Below, in pieces: positions 48,127 through 60,572 of a DNA stretch of 64,000 nucleotides. The position numbers were made by a program, and so were the translations under genes. The stretch's first letter is position 1. The number at the start of each line of letters is the position of its first letter. Origin of the DNA: Bettongia penicillata ogilbyi (taxonomy: Eukaryota > Chordata > Mammalia > Diprotodontia > Potoroidae); contig JAJHZJ010000311.1 of assembly GCA_023548195.1 (NCBI GenBank), positions 4,053,919 through 4,117,918 of the forward strand. Direction: 5' to 3'. Below the pieces are notes generated by a model, which was not told where the DNA came from, did no database searches, and saw only the letters and a list, made by a program, of their open reading frames with translations.

Positions 48127-50972
48127 GGGAGGCGGAGCCAAGATGGAGGAGTAGAAAGACACACACACTCAGGGTCTCCCCCCACAGCCCATAAAATGCC
48201 TGCAGAGAGGGACTCTCAACAAATTTTGGAGCAGCAGAAGTGGGGAACAACAGAGTGGAGGAGATTTCCAGCCCAGGGTGACCTGAAAGACCCACGGGAA
48301 ACATTGGTTGCACCAGATGCGGAGCACAGAGCCCAGCCCAGAGCCCAGCCCAGCCTTGGCCTCACGGCACAAGACTTTGGGAGCAGGACACCTCGGGGCG
48401 GAATCTCCAGTCACAGCAGCGAGTCCTCAGATAGCTTCAACCCACAGGCACCAAAGGTCAGTGACAGGGTTTTTTCAGCTGGCCAAGAAGGGAGAAGGGC
48501 CTTCCCATAGCTCCGGCCTTAGGCAGTGGTCACAGAGGCCACATTGGGAAGGTGGCAGCAGTTCTCAGGGCAGCCCCTACATCAACCCACATACATTGTT
48601 GGATTGTAAAACCCCTGGGGGCACTGAGGAGCTGAGTCTTACCTCAGCCCTTTGTAAAGGCCCACAGAGAGCTGGTCTTTGTCTCATACTGAAAGGCAGC
48701 CCTGCCCATCCAGGTTATCTGAAAATCAGCCCCCAGTGCTGACTTGGCGGAACTTGAGGCCAGGTGGATGTGGAGGTAACTGCTAAGATTCTGGACACAA
48801 AAATCTCCCTGCTTCCAGATTAGTGTACACACTGGATTATGCCACGTTGGAGGAACTGAGATATTACAGATTCCCAGAGTATACCCTACTCTTGACAAAG
48901 GACCCAAAAGTCAAATAACTGGTTGGGAAAATGCCCAAAAAAGGGGAAAAAAATAAGACTATAGAAGGTTACTTTCTTGGCGAACAGACATCTTCTCCCA
49001 TCCTTTCTGATGAGGAAAAACAATGCTTACCATCAGGGAAAGACATAAAAGTCAAGACTTCTGTATCCCTAACATCCAAAGTAAACATTCAGTGGTCTCA
49101 GGCCATGGGAGAGCTCAAAAAGGATTTTGAAAATCAAGTAAGAGAGGTGGAGGAAAAACTAGGAAGAGAAATGAGAGAGATGCAAGAAAAGCATGAAAAG
49201 TGGGTCAACACCTTGCTAAAAGAGACCCAAAAAAATGCTGAAGAAAATAACACCTCGAAAAATAGGCTCACTCAATTGGCAAAAGAGGTTCAAAAAGCCA
49301 ATGAGGAGAATGCTTTAAAAAGCAGAATTAGCCAAATGGAAAATAGTTCTTTAAAAATTAGAATGGAACAGATGGAGGGTAATGACTTTATGAGAAACCA
49401 AGAAATCACATAGAAAAACCAAAAGAATGAAAAAATGGAAGAGAATGTGAAATATCTCCTTGGAAAAACAACTGACCTGGAAAATACAGCCAGGAGAGAC
49501 AATTTAAAAATTATGGGACTACCTGAAAGCCATGATCAAAAAAAGAGCCTAGACATCATCTTTCATGAAATTATCAAGGAAAACTGCCCTGATATTCTAG
49601 AACCAGGGGGCAAAATAAACATTGAAAGAATCCACAGATCACCTCCTGAAAGAGATCCAAAAAGAGAAACTCCTAGGAACATTGTGGCCAAATTCCAGAG
49701 TTCCCAGGTCAAGGAGAAAATATTGCAAGCAGCTAGAAAGAAAAAATTCAAGTATTATGGAAGTACAATCAGGATAACACAAGATCTGGCAGCTTCTACA
49801 TTAAGGGAGTGAAGGGCCTGGAATATGATATTCCAGAAGTCAAAGGAACTAGGACTCAAACCAAGAATCACCTACTCAGAAAAACTGAGTATAATACTTC
49901 AGGGGAAGAAAGGTCTTTCAATGAAATAGAGGACTTTCAAGCATTCTTGATGAAAAGACCAGAGCTGAAAAGAAAATTTGACTTTCAAACACAAGAATCA
50001 AGAGAAGCATGAAAAGATAAACAGCAAAGAGAAATCATAAGGGACTTACTAAAGTTGAACTATTTACATTCCTACATGGAAAGACAATATTTGTAACTCT
50101 TGCAAACTTTTTTCAGTATCTGGGTAGTTGGTGGGATTACACACTTACTTACACACACACACACAGCACAGGAGGGGATCATATCTTTAAAAAAATAAAA
50201 TTAAGCAGTGAGAGAGAAATATATTGGGAGGAGAAAGGCAGAAATCAAAGGGGGCAAATTATCTCTCATAAAAGAAGCAAGTAAATGACTTCAGAGGAGG
50301 GACAAAGTAGGGAGATGAGGGAAAAAACATGAAGCTTACTCTCATCACATTTGACTAAAGAAGGAACAAAATGCTCACTCATTTTGGTATGAAAATTTAT
50401 CTTACTATACAGGAAAGTGGGGGAGAAGGGGATAAGCAGGGTGGGGGGATGATGGAAGGGAGGGCAATGGGAGGAGGGAGCAATTAGAAGTCAACACTCT
50501 TGGGGAGAGATAGGATCAAAAGAGAATAGAATAAATGGGGGGCAGAACAGGATGGAGGGAAATATAGTTAGTCTTACACAACACAACTATTATTGAAGTC
50601 ATTTGCAAAACAAATATGCAAAAGTCATTTGCAAAACAGATATGGCCTATATTGAATTGCTTGCCTTCCCAAAGGGAATGGGTGGGGAGGGAGGGAACTC
50701 AAAGTTTTAGGAACAACTGTTGAGTATTATTCTTGTAATTAGGAAATAAGAAATACAGGTAATGGGGTATAGAAATTTATCTTGCCCTACAGGACAAAAG
50801 AGAAGATGGGGATAAGGGAAGGGAGGGATGTTAGAAGGGAGGGCAGATTGGTGATAGGGGTAATTAGAATGCTAAGAATTTGGGGGTGGGGGAGGGGAGA
50901 AATGGGGAGAAAATTTGGAACTCAAAATTTTGTGGAAATGAATGTTGAAAACTTAAATAAATTTTTTTAAAA
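48127..50972 (+). mobile_element. HAL1-like (half-L1) element, full length
   Basis: A 2.85 kb element with a 5' end ggaggcggagccaagatgga, a 5' UTR, ORF1 from 48931, an A/G-rich 3' region, AATAAA at about 50956 and an A-tail. It has no ORF2. The duplicated target AATGAAATGATAG flanks it at 48114-48126 and 50973-50985. Published work describes ORF1-only HAL1 elements in opossum, and this fits. It must have been mobilised in trans by an L1 ORF2 protein (inference). Confidence 0.8.
48931..50012 (+). pseudogene. HAL1 ORF1 (L1 ORF1p-like), broken
   Basis: It encodes MPKKGEKNKTIEGYFLGEQ, a coiled-coil rich in Glu/Lys (ELKKDFENQVREVEEKLGRE), an RRM-like part (RDNLKIMGLPESHDQKKSLD) and a C-terminal domain ending RPELKRKFDFQTQESREA. 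An in-frame TAG at 49411-49413 and a TGA at 49810-49812 break it, and a one-base frameshift near 49890-49910 moves the last ~35 codons to another frame. L1 ORF1p is an RNA-binding chaperone. Confidence 0.8.
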
Positions 50973-52860
50973 AATGAAATGATAGAAGAAAATGTAAACT
51001 ATCTCATTGGAAAAGCAACTAACTGGAAAACAGATTCAGGAAAGAAAATCTAAAAATTATTGGTCTGCCAGAAAGCCATGATGAAAAAAAGAGCCTGGAC
51101 CCTATCTTCCAAGAAATCATCAAGGAAAACTGCCCAGAAGTCTTAGATCCAGAGGGCAAAATAATCATCAAAAGAATTCACTGTTCACCTCTTGAAAGGG
51201 ATCCCAAACTGAAAATACCAAGGAATATTGTTGCCAAATTCCAGAACTATCAGGCTAAGGAGAAAATACTGCAGGCAGTCAGAAAGAAACAATTCAAATA
51301 TTGAGGAGCTAGAGTCAGGATCACACAGGACCTTGTAGCTTCTACATTAAAAGATTGGAGGGATTAGAATATGATACTCCATAAGGCAAAGGAGCTGGGA
51401 CTACAACCAAGGATCAATTACCCAGCACAACTGAACATAATATTTCAGACAAGGAGATGGACATTCACTGAAATAAGGGATTTCCAGACCTTCCTGATGA
51501 AAAGGCCAGAGATCAATAGAAAATTCGATCTTCAAACACAAGTCTCACGAGAAGCAAAAAAGATAAACAAGGGGAAAAAAAACTTGTTATTCAATATAAA
51601 CAAACTGTTTACTTCCCTATAAGTGAAGATGATACTTGTTAATCTTGTGAACTGTTTATTTATTATGATATATAAAAGGGATATACATAGATAGAGGGAG
51701 TGGGTATAAATTAAATGATGTGATGATAAAAATGTGATTTGAGGGCGCGAAGGGATTGTAATGGGAGATGTGAAAAGGAGGAGGCAGAAAAAGGTAAATT
51801 ACATCACAGGAAGAGATACAAAAACATATTACAGTAGAAGGAAGGAGGGGAGGGAGATGAGCATTGTTTGAGATTTACTCTCATTTGATTTGATTCAAGG
51901 GGGGAACAACAAACTCAATTAAATATAGAAATTTAACTAGCTCTATAGGCAATAGGAGAGAAAAGGGGAAAGAAAATGGAGAGGCTAAAAGGAAGGAAAG
52001 AAGTAGTAAGGGAAAAGGGGATTAAAAGGAAAGGGGGCTGAAAGAAGGGAGGGAAGACTGAGGGAGGCAGTGGTTAAAAATTAAAACTCTAATGTGAAGG
52101 GGAAGGGAAAAGGGAGAACTAAAAGCATAAAGAGGGGGAAAGAAGATGGAGGGAAAGACACAGATTGTAACCATAAATGTGAATGTGAAAGGGATGAACT
52201 CTCCCATAAAACAGAGATGGATAGCAGAATGGATTAAAAACCATAATCCAACAATATGTTGTTTGCAAGAAACACATTTGAAATGAGGGGAATAAACACA
52301 GGGTAAAGGTAAAACACTGGAGCAGAATAAATTGTGCTTCAGCTGATGTAAAAAAAAAAAGCAAGGGTAACAATCTTAACCTTAGACAAAGCAAAAGGAG
52401 AAATGAATCTAATCAAAAGAGATAAGGAAGGAAACTATATCCTGCTAAAAGGCAACATAGACAACAAAGCAATATCATTACTAAACATATATGCTCCAAG
52501 TGGTATACCATCCAAATTCTTAGAGGAGAAGTTAAGGGAGTTACAGGAAGAAATAGAGAGCAAACCTATACTAGTGGGGATCTCAACCTCCCCCTTTCTG
52601 AATTTGATCAACCTAACCTCAAAATAAATAAGAAAGAAGTTAAAGAGGTGAATAAAACTCTGGATAAGGTAGATATGATAAATCTCTGGTGAAAAATGAA
52701 TGGGGATAGAAAGGAATATACCTTTTTCTCAGTAGCATATGGCACATATACAAAAATTGACCATGTACTAGGGCATAAAAAAACCTCACAATCCAGTGCA
52801 GAAAGGCAGAGAAAAACTATTGGCATTATTGATCATCTCAACAACAAAACTAACACAAAC

Positions 52861-53240
52861 CGTATGAATATCTCAACAGATGTAGAAAAAGCCTTTGGGA
52901 AAATACACCACCTATTGAAAACACTGGAGAGCATAGGAATAAATGGAGTCTTCCATAAAACAATAAGCAGTATCTATCAAAAACCGTCAACAAGCATTAC
53001 ATGTAGTTGGGATAAGCTGGATGCATTTCCGATAAGATCAGGGGTGAAACAAGGATGTCCATCATCAGCACTGTTATTCAATATGGTACTAGAAATGTTA
53101 GCTTTAGCAATAAGAGAAGAAAAAGAAATTGAAGGAATAAGAATGGGCAAAGAAGAAACTAAGTTATCACTCTTTGTAGATGATATAATGATATACTTAC
53201 GAAATTCCAGAGAATCAAGAAAAAATTACTTGAAATAATA
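52861..53240 (+). pseudogene. L1 ORF2 reverse-transcriptase fragment
   Basis: The reading NISTDVEKAFGKIHHLLKTL, GVKQGCPSSALLFNMVLEML and [12 protein letters not shown] matches L1 RT motifs. Motif A has Gly where the catalytic Asp (AFDKI in L1) is expected, and motif C reads FVDD instead of FADD. A deletion of roughly 1 kb removes the region between the endonuclease and motif A. It belongs to the outer L1. Confidence 0.75.
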
Positions 53241-53779
53241 AACAACTTTGGCAAAGTTGCAGGTTATAAAATAAACCCACATAAATCATCTGCATTTCTA
53301 TATATTAATAACAAAGTCCAAGAGTAAAAGATAGAAACAGAAATCCCATTTAAAGCTAAGGTAAACACTATAAGATATCTGGGAGTCTACCTGCCAAAAC
53401 AAATCCAGGAACTATATAAACAAAATTGCAAAACACTTTTCACACAAATAAAGTTAGATCTAATTCAGTGAAAAACATCAGCTGCTCATGAGTAGGCTGA
53501 GCTAATACAATAAAGATGACAATCGTACCTAAAATTAATTTACCTATTCAGTGTCATACCAATCAAACTACCAGATAATTATTTCTTGAGCTTGGAAAAA
53601 TAATATCAAAATTCATCTGGAAGAACAAAAGGTCCAGAATAGCACGGGAACTAATGAAAAGAAATGGTAGGAAATATGGTCTAGCCCTACCAGATCTCAA
53701 ATTGTATTATAAAGCAACAACATCAAAACCATTTGGTACTGGCTAAGAAACAGAGGGGTAGACAAGAGGTCCATGTCTT

Positions 53780-54950
53780 CCCATCCTTGAAACAACCTCA
53801 CTTAAGATTGATCCAACTATGCCTGATAACTATCATTCCACATCTCTCCTCTTTTTTGTGGCTAAACTCCTTGAGAAAGCTTCCTACAACAGATTTTTCA
53901 TTTTTTTTTTTCCTTTCTTCTTAACTCTTTGCAGTCTGGTTTTGAACCCTATCACCTAACTGAAACCACTCTCTCCAAAGTTAATCAATGATCTCTTACT
54001 TGTCAACTGGAAAACTGCCTTTTCTCAATCTTTGTCCTTCTTGATCTCTCCACAACCTTTGACACAGCTGATCATTCTATTCCTGATATTCTTTTCTCTC
54101 TGAGTTTTCATGATACTGCTATCTCTCAGTTTTCCCACCTGTCTGACTGCTCCTTCTCTATCTTTTTTGCTGATAATCATGGGTTCCCAGTATGTCCCAC
54201 AAGGTTCAGTTCTTAGACCTCTTCTCACCCTCTTCTTCCATTTCCCTTGGTGAAATCAGCTTCTGTAGAGTCAAATATCATCTCTACACAGATGATTATC
54301 AGATCTATTTGTGCAGCCCTAACCTCTCTCCTGACTCTCAGTCTTATATCTCCAATTTACTATTGGATCTCAAACTGGAAGTCCTATACACATCTTAAAC
54401 TCAACATGTCCAAAATTGAACTCATTCTCTTTCCCCCAAAAGTCATTCTTCATAACTTTCCTACCATTCTCCCTGTCACCCAGGCTCACAAACCAAAGTG
54501 TCATCCTTGACTCCTTACTTTTTTACAACCCCCCACAGCCAGGCCGAGTCCTGTCATTTCTACTTTATAACATCTCTCATATATGCCTCCTTTTTCCCTC
54601 TGACACTGCCACTACCCTTGTGCAGACTGTTCTCACCTTACATCTGGACTACTGCAATAACTTGTAGGTGTTCTACAAGTCCCTTCCCATTGCAATCCAT
54701 CCTCCACTTAGCTGTCAAAGTGATCTTCCAGGTCTGACCATGTCAATCTTCTCTACTCAGTAAACTACTGTAACTCCCTATTACTGCAGGATCAAATATA
54801 AAATCCTCTGGCATTGAAACCCCTTCATAATCTGCCCCCACTTCTCCAGTCTTCTTATTATATTATAATGTTCTTTACCTCTACTCACTATGGATCCAGT
54901 ATTACAGGCCTCCTTCTTGTTCCTCATACAAGACATTCTGTTTCTCAACT
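53780..54950 (+). mobile_element. L2-like LINE ORF2 fragment
   Basis: Shifting frames read SGFEPYHLTETTLSKVINDL, PQGSVLRPLLTLFF, YHLYTDDYQIYL (RT motif, DD intact), LKLNMSKIELILFPPK and LQSILHLAVKVIFQV, in the order of the CR1/L2 clade RT. Many frameshifts and stops. It adjoins the broken end of the L1. Confidence 0.78.
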
Positions 54951-55214
54951 CCAGAAACTGATTTGGAAGAAACATGATATATACAAAGGACCCCTGCCTG
55001 GGCCTCAGTTTCCTCACTGTAAAAGGAGATTAAGCTAAATGTCATTTGAGGATTTTTTTAGTTCAGTATTATGACCCTATGTTCAATAATTAAACTCAAA
55101 ACTTATAAACTTCATAACTTCAGTGTTTTTCAAGGCAAAAAGGGGTTTATTCCATGAGAAATTGATGGATTCTTCAAGGTAGCCCCTCTATTCAGTTTTC
55201 ATTTCACCACTTAC

Positions 55215-55415
55215 AGGATCACAGGCTTGAAAGATAAAAGGGACCTTAACGAATCTAGTTTATCACTTTGATTTTATAAAAGATAAGGAAATGGAAGGCA
55301 GAAAGGTTAATTTACTTTCACAGGATCCTACCACTAAGAGCAACAAGACAAGCATTTCGACCCAAGTTCTCTGACTCCAAATGTAATTATCTTTCCACTA
55401 TACCATATTGTTTCT
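55215..55415 (-). mobile_element. Old SINE fragment
   Basis: + strand ttataaaagataaggaaatg, ttaatttactttcacaggat and ctctgactccaaatgtaatt are the reverse of a MIR/Ther-type SINE. Confidence 0.6.
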
Positions 55416-55439
55416 TAGAAGAGTTAGAAACTTACAAGT

Positions 55440-55575
55440 GCCCATGCTATTTCCTCCATAAAATGTAACCTCCTTGAGGATAGGGATATTTTAATATTTG
55501 CATTCCCAGCAATCTTTTCTTTGGCACATAGGAGATGTTCACTAAATGCATGATTGACTGATCTGGAAGTTATCT
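55440..55575 (+). mobile_element. L2-like LINE 3' end
   Basis: aaaatgtaacctccttgagg, atagggatattttaatattt and gcacataggagatgttcact follow the L2 tail. Confidence 0.55.
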
Positions 55576-55582
55576 TAACCTG

Positions 55583-55735
55583 AGAGGCAGTGTGCTATAG
55601 TGGATATAAGGCTGTCTTATGAGTTAGAAAAACCTGCCTCTGAACAAAGTCTGTGCCCATAGGCAAGTCATTTAGCCTCTCAGTGACCCCAGTCAATTCT
55701 CTAAGACCATAAAATGCAAACAAATGGCTTCTGCA
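55583..55735 (+). mobile_element. SINE fragment
   Basis: It starts gaggcagtgtgctatagtgg and continues aggcaagtcatttagcctct. The tail is diverged. Confidence 0.65.
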
Positions 55736-56104
55736 TTAGAAGTTTCCATATTCTTCACACCAATGATGTCATAAGTCTATCCCCCTACCAAATTTTAAGA
55801 TTGCTTTTTATAAAATAAAATCTAGAATTGGCACCTATACCATTTATTCTTTGCAAAAATTATACATCATAAAAAACTGTATTTCCTTCATCTAACAGCC
55901 CCCCTCATTTATACTTGTATATAAATAGATCTTGTTAGCATATGACATGAAGGGTAATGTGATACAAATAGAGAAGACTAGACTGGGTTCTTGTTTGCTA
56001 CAAATTACCTTGCCTATGTGACCCTTTGTTTCTTCCTCTATAAAAGGAAGTAGTTGAATTTAATGATCTTAAATTTTTCCAACTCAAATTCCACTGTATT
56101 ATTT

Positions 56105-56815
56105 CTTTTATTTTTAAAAATTTTTTGTTGCACTTTGAGTTCCAAGTTGTCTCCCTTCCTCCCAACCCTACATTAGAGAAGGCCAACATTTCATATAGAT
56201 ATACATGTGAAATAACACAATATACATACTTCCACATATCAGTTCTTTCTCTGGAGATGGATATAGCATTTTCCTTCATAAGTCCTTTTTAGTATATTTT
56301 AATGATCCTGTAACTCAGAATAGCTTGGTCATTCACAGTTTTTCTTTGAATACTGTTGTAACTGTATACAATATTCTCTTGGTTCTGCTCATCTCTCTCT
56401 GTATTTATTCCATGCAAGTCTTTCCATGTGTTCCTATACCCAACCTGTTCGTCACTTCTTACGGCACAGTAGCCATCTGTGACAATCATATACCACAACT
56501 TATGCAGTCATTCCCAATTGATGGGCACCCCCTCAATTTCCAGTTCTTTCCACCACAAAGAGAGCTGCTATAAATATTTTAGAACATGTAGGTTCTTTTC
56601 CTTTTTTCCTTGACCACCTTAAGAAACAAACCTAATAGCAGTATTGAGTATAGACAGTTTCATAACTCTTTGGAGCATAACTCCAAATTGCTCTCCAAAA
56701 TAGTTGGATCAGTTCACAATTCTACCAACAATGTATTAATGTCCCAATACTTCCACATTCCCTCCAACATTTTCCCCTTCTATCATTTTTAGCCAATCCT
56801 ATGAGATGTTACCCC
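56105..56815 (-). mobile_element. L1 3' end (ORF2 end and 3' UTR)
   Basis: The + strand shows the reverse complement: gcactttgagttccaagttg (3' end), ttctttctctggagatggat, ctcttggttctgctcatctc, tcccaattgatgggcacccc and gccaatcctatgagatgtta. It is the same L1 3' region as 11534-11960 but in CBL sense orientation. Confidence 0.82.
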
Positions 56816-57874
56816 AGAGACATTATTACTATTAAAAGCACTTATTAGTACAACTTCACAATAGAATCAAGGAGAAAATGGAACTTAAAAGAATAAAATT
56901 CTTATTGTATATTACATGAACTAGATGACCACTAAGTATAAAATGACAATTATTCTACAAGAAAAATCTATTTCTGCTTTGTCTGAAAAGTGCTGAATTT
57001 TCTTTTTCGATTTTAACTATTATGACTTCCAAACACTAGGTGGCAGCTGAAAAGCTGGTCTCATCAGTTAACCCATATATATTATCAAGCTGCTGTATCC
57101 CCAAATGATAAAAGGACTTTATATATTGCCAGAGTTAACAAACAAAAAAATAAATATTTAATAATTGTCACTTCTAAATGCAGCATTAAATGCATTGATA
57201 TGTCTCATAAAGATGTTTTGCTTATTTTTTAAAAGAAATACCATGAGATTTTCAAGGACTCTAATAACTTCCAGAACTAAATATAACCTTTGCTGCCTTG
57301 TGTAATGACAGGTATTAAGACACATTTTGGGCAAAGGATCGTATGAAGAGATTGAAACTAATGATGAGTAACTACACAGCATTCAGTAATAAGAATATTC
57401 CATTTGTTGTTACCATTTTAGTAACAACTGTGCTGTGCATGATCATTTAATTTCAACTCATATACAAACACTGACACTTTCCAAAGAATGCTGAGTGAGA
57501 AAACGTTGAGAGATGACAGATGACATTTATAACTAAAGTGCACCAGTCTCCACTGCACACAGCAATCAGCTTTAAAAATAGATACAACGGAACTACTTTC
57601 ACCAAAGCTCCTCAGGAAGTGAACAAAGTAGTTTAACTCTTACCTGCCTGTGAAGCTTTAAAAACAGAAAATCAATACCTATTCAAACCTTTTAAATATT
57701 TTTATGATAATACAGCATTTAAGTTATTGAAGTACTATATTTCATTATCACTTTTTAGAACCCAAATATGATCATAGTAAATTTGTAATAGGGCAGGCTT
57801 AGCCCTTTACTTTCTTAACTAAATGAAACAATTATTTAATCCTGGAAGCTGATAGAGCCCCAGCAAATATCTAA

Positions 57875-58010
57875 TATAGCGGTTCTTAAACTTTTTAGTC
57901 TCAGGAACACTTTACACTCTTAAATGTTCTTGAGGTCCCCCAAAAAAGCTCTTCTTTCGTGAATTATATCTACTTGTTTACAGCATTAAAAACTAAAACA
58001 TCTTACTACT
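57875..58010 (+). mobile_element. Ancient repeat, probably hAT-type
   Basis: The text gcggttcttaaactttttag, tctcaggaacactttacact and cttgaggtcccccaaaaaag resembles a mammalian-wide interspersed repeat of probable DNA-transposon origin. Family not assigned. Confidence 0.35.
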
Positions 58011-58060
58011 ATCATAAAAATAATTTTGGCCTTGTAGACCTGGAAAGGAGCTTGGGTGCT

Positions 58061-58130
58061 TGCAGAGGTCCCCAGACTACACTTCAAGAACCACTTGCAG
58101 GGGTCCCCAGACTACACTTCAAGAACCACT
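58061..58130. repeat. 35-bp tandem duplication (two units)
   Basis: Units 58061-58095 and 58096-58130 differ at one base. Each contains ggtccccagactacacttca. It lies just after the ancient repeat. Confidence 0.95.
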
Positions 58131-58139
58131 AAGCAGATG

Positions 58140-58360
58140 GGATGGGGCACTCCACTCCAAAATCTGCCAGATGAAAGCTTTCCCTTTCTTAATGGCCCAA
58201 CTCAGGTCCCACCCAAAAGTTATCTCTTAGGATTTCCCAAAGAAGAGGATATATATACTTTTCCTTTGCCCTAATTTTTATGTTAATTATTTGTGTGTTT
58301 TATGTTGCTGGACAGGCTGTAATCTCTACAAGGGACTAAGTCTGCTTTTATCTTTTTTAA
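58140..58360 (+). mobile_element. Possible L2-like 3' fragment
   Basis: ggcccaactcaggtcccacc, ttaattatttgtgtgtttta and gctgtaatctctacaaggga weakly follow the L2 tail. Confidence 0.35.
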
Positions 58361-59489
58361 GGTCAGCATCTAAAACCAGGTATTCCATAAACTGTAGGGA
58401 TGCTGAATTTGAACAATTTGTAAGTCTCTGGCCATTTTACTGACAGATGAGAAAAGATTAACTTGTTTTGAAATCTTCCCATCCCCACCCTCCTCCAACA
58501 ACAACAACAAAAGATTTGAAAATTCCTCTTTGCAGTGCTATATAAGAACCATTTGCCCCAGATGGATTTCTGTAAATCCTGTTATTGGAAGATAGAGCAC
58601 AAAAAAGAGGATCAATTAAATGTATAGAGACAACTTCTTTCTCTCTTCTACCTCTTTACCTCACCCCCATCTGGAGATCAAAAGTTCTAGAAGCAAACCA
58701 TAGTGATCAATAATGTGATATTTTAAATTAGAATAAACACACTACTGAGGCAATTCTTAAGTGCTAACACCTTTGGATTTAAGTGTGGGTGGAAAACACA
58801 AGAATAGTTAACATCATTATAAACACAGCATCAGTAATAATAAAATGCAATGAGTTAGAGGGAAATAGGTTTGTTTTTTTTAATTTCTAAAATAAATGCT
58901 TTCATTGGTAAAAATGGACTTGGTTATTATTTTAATAGACCATACACCTTTGTTCAACTTGTATTTTGAAATATAGTTAGCTATATATTAAGTAAGGTTA
59001 TATGCATTGGGTAACATTTGTCCTTAACTAAGCAAAGTGGGTTAACCCTGCTTCTTGGTTAGGACTTCCCTATATCACTTCCTCAAACAGATGTGTGAAG
59101 GCAGAAGAAATGAAAAAAAGAGTGTGTACACACAGAGAAAGCTATGAGTGACTTCTCTCTCCTGTGTTCTTTAAAAATAAAATTATACTACAAAAGAAAG
59201 GAGATACTCCTTACAGAGCCCCAAACCACCATTTCAAGAAGAGCATCTAGTTGTCATTTCTTTAATACTGCAAAAGGTGTGGGACGTCATCAACACAGAA
59301 AATTTCCTCCACTGACACAGATCCAAAATCCTTCCTCCCTACTTTACTTAGGAAATGGCTTCACCAGTTGTCATGACCCCAAAGTTCAATGATCAGTGAG
59401 TGGTCAACTTTTCACTGAAAGCCCATCTACAATTCAAGCAAGTTGATCCTGGAAAAAACAGTTTCTGGGACCATATTTAAAACATTCCT

Positions 59490-60010
59490 AGTTTTTATCA
59501 GTTAATAAGCATTTATGAAGCACCTTCCATGTTTTAGGTAGGCACTGAAGAATGTGAAGAAATGCAAAAGGCCAACCTTGCTCTTAAGGAGCTTATGGAA
59601 TAATGGAGAAGACAACATGTAAACAACTATGTACAAACATGATATAAACATGATAAATTAGAGCTAATCAATAGAGAAAAGGAATTTGAATTAAGAGGTA
59701 TTAAGGACTTCCTGTAAAATGTGTAATTTTAGCTGGGACTTGAAGGAAGCCGGGAGGCAGATATGAGAAAGTATTCCAGGCATGCTGTACAGAGAGTGAA
59801 AACGACCAGAGTGAGAAGATGGAGGGTTCTGTGTAAGGAACAACAAAGATGCCAGTGTCGCTGGATCAAAGTTTACAGACGGTGGATTAAAGGATAAGAC
59901 TGGAAAGATAGGAGGGGCCAAATTATTAAGTGCAACCTGAACAAGAGTCAATTCCACTGTCATAACCTGACACTTCAGGGTCACTTTCAAGCCATAATCT
60001 TTAGAACACA
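59490..60010 (+). repeat. Dispersed mammalian repeat
   Basis: It starts taataagcatttatgaagca, then ctcttaaggagcttatggaa, gacaacatgtaaacaactat, tagctgggacttgaaggaag and gccagtgtcgctggatcaaa. Same family as 33262-33590. Confidence 0.6.
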
Positions 60011-60169
60011 ACTTTCACAGAGGTAGTCAGAGACTGTTTTTCATTTAAATATACCACTATCTTATAGGTCTAAAGAGAATAAATACTACCATCACAGTTT
60101 GCTATGCCAGAGGAGTAGGAAACCTCAGAGCTTTCCATTCCCTTGTACAACTTAGATTTAAAGAGTACT

Positions 60170-60320
60170 GCAGAGCCAGAGTCAATGGAACTGGACCAAG
60201 GTTCAAAGCCTTGATCTACCACTGATTTCCTATCTGACCTTGGGGTTAGTCACTTCACCGAAGTTTGTTATATGTAAAAAGAAGAGCTGGACTAAGGTCC
60301 CAGAGTTACTTAGAGGATCC
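60170..60320 (+). mobile_element. SINE fragment
   Basis: caaggttcaaagccttgatc, tctgaccttggggttagtca and gagctggactaaggtcccag mark an old SINE. Confidence 0.6.
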
Positions 60321-60572
60321 TTAGGGTTATTCTACTGTAAATTCATTCAGACATAATGAAATCTGATGGTATTCTAACTGAAAAAGACACTGAAAGCTGA
60401 ACTGGTCAAGATTTGGACATTTTGAGTGGGGGGCCACTTATTGGAGTTAAGTACAGAAAAAGGAAAAACGTGTAGGGCAAAGTAAGATCTAGTGCAATGA
60501 CACACACTTTTGTGAATTACAGCATAAATCTATGTGAATATTATTAACATTAGCTAGCCTAGCACACTACAC

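Larger units (their letters stand above)
46906..53765 (+). mobile_element. Degenerate L1 with ORF1 split by a HAL1 insertion
   Basis: The 5' UTR begins gggagccaagatggaggc. ORF1 would start at 47574, where the initiator reads GTG (SKKQTRKDKTTESFYG follows). Its coiled coil runs to 48126, is interrupted by the HAL1 element, and resumes at 50986 with the RRM and C-terminal parts to about 51570. ORF2 remains as an endonuclease part (52200-52790: ILLKGNIDNKAISLLNIYAP, EYTFFSVAYGTYTKIDHVLG) fused by deletion to an RT part (52861-53240). The element stops near 53765 without its 3' end. It cannot move. Confidence 0.82.

Noticed and set aside
48308..48742. 144-residue + strand open frame
   Set aside because: It lies in the 5' UTR of the HAL1-like element and shows no protein family.
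50140..50170. Possible promoter or origin from the acacac run
   Set aside because: A short CA run in the HAL1 3' region with no other signal.
54025..54228. - strand frame in the L2 region
   Set aside because: Antisense shadow of the L2-like reverse transcriptase remnant.
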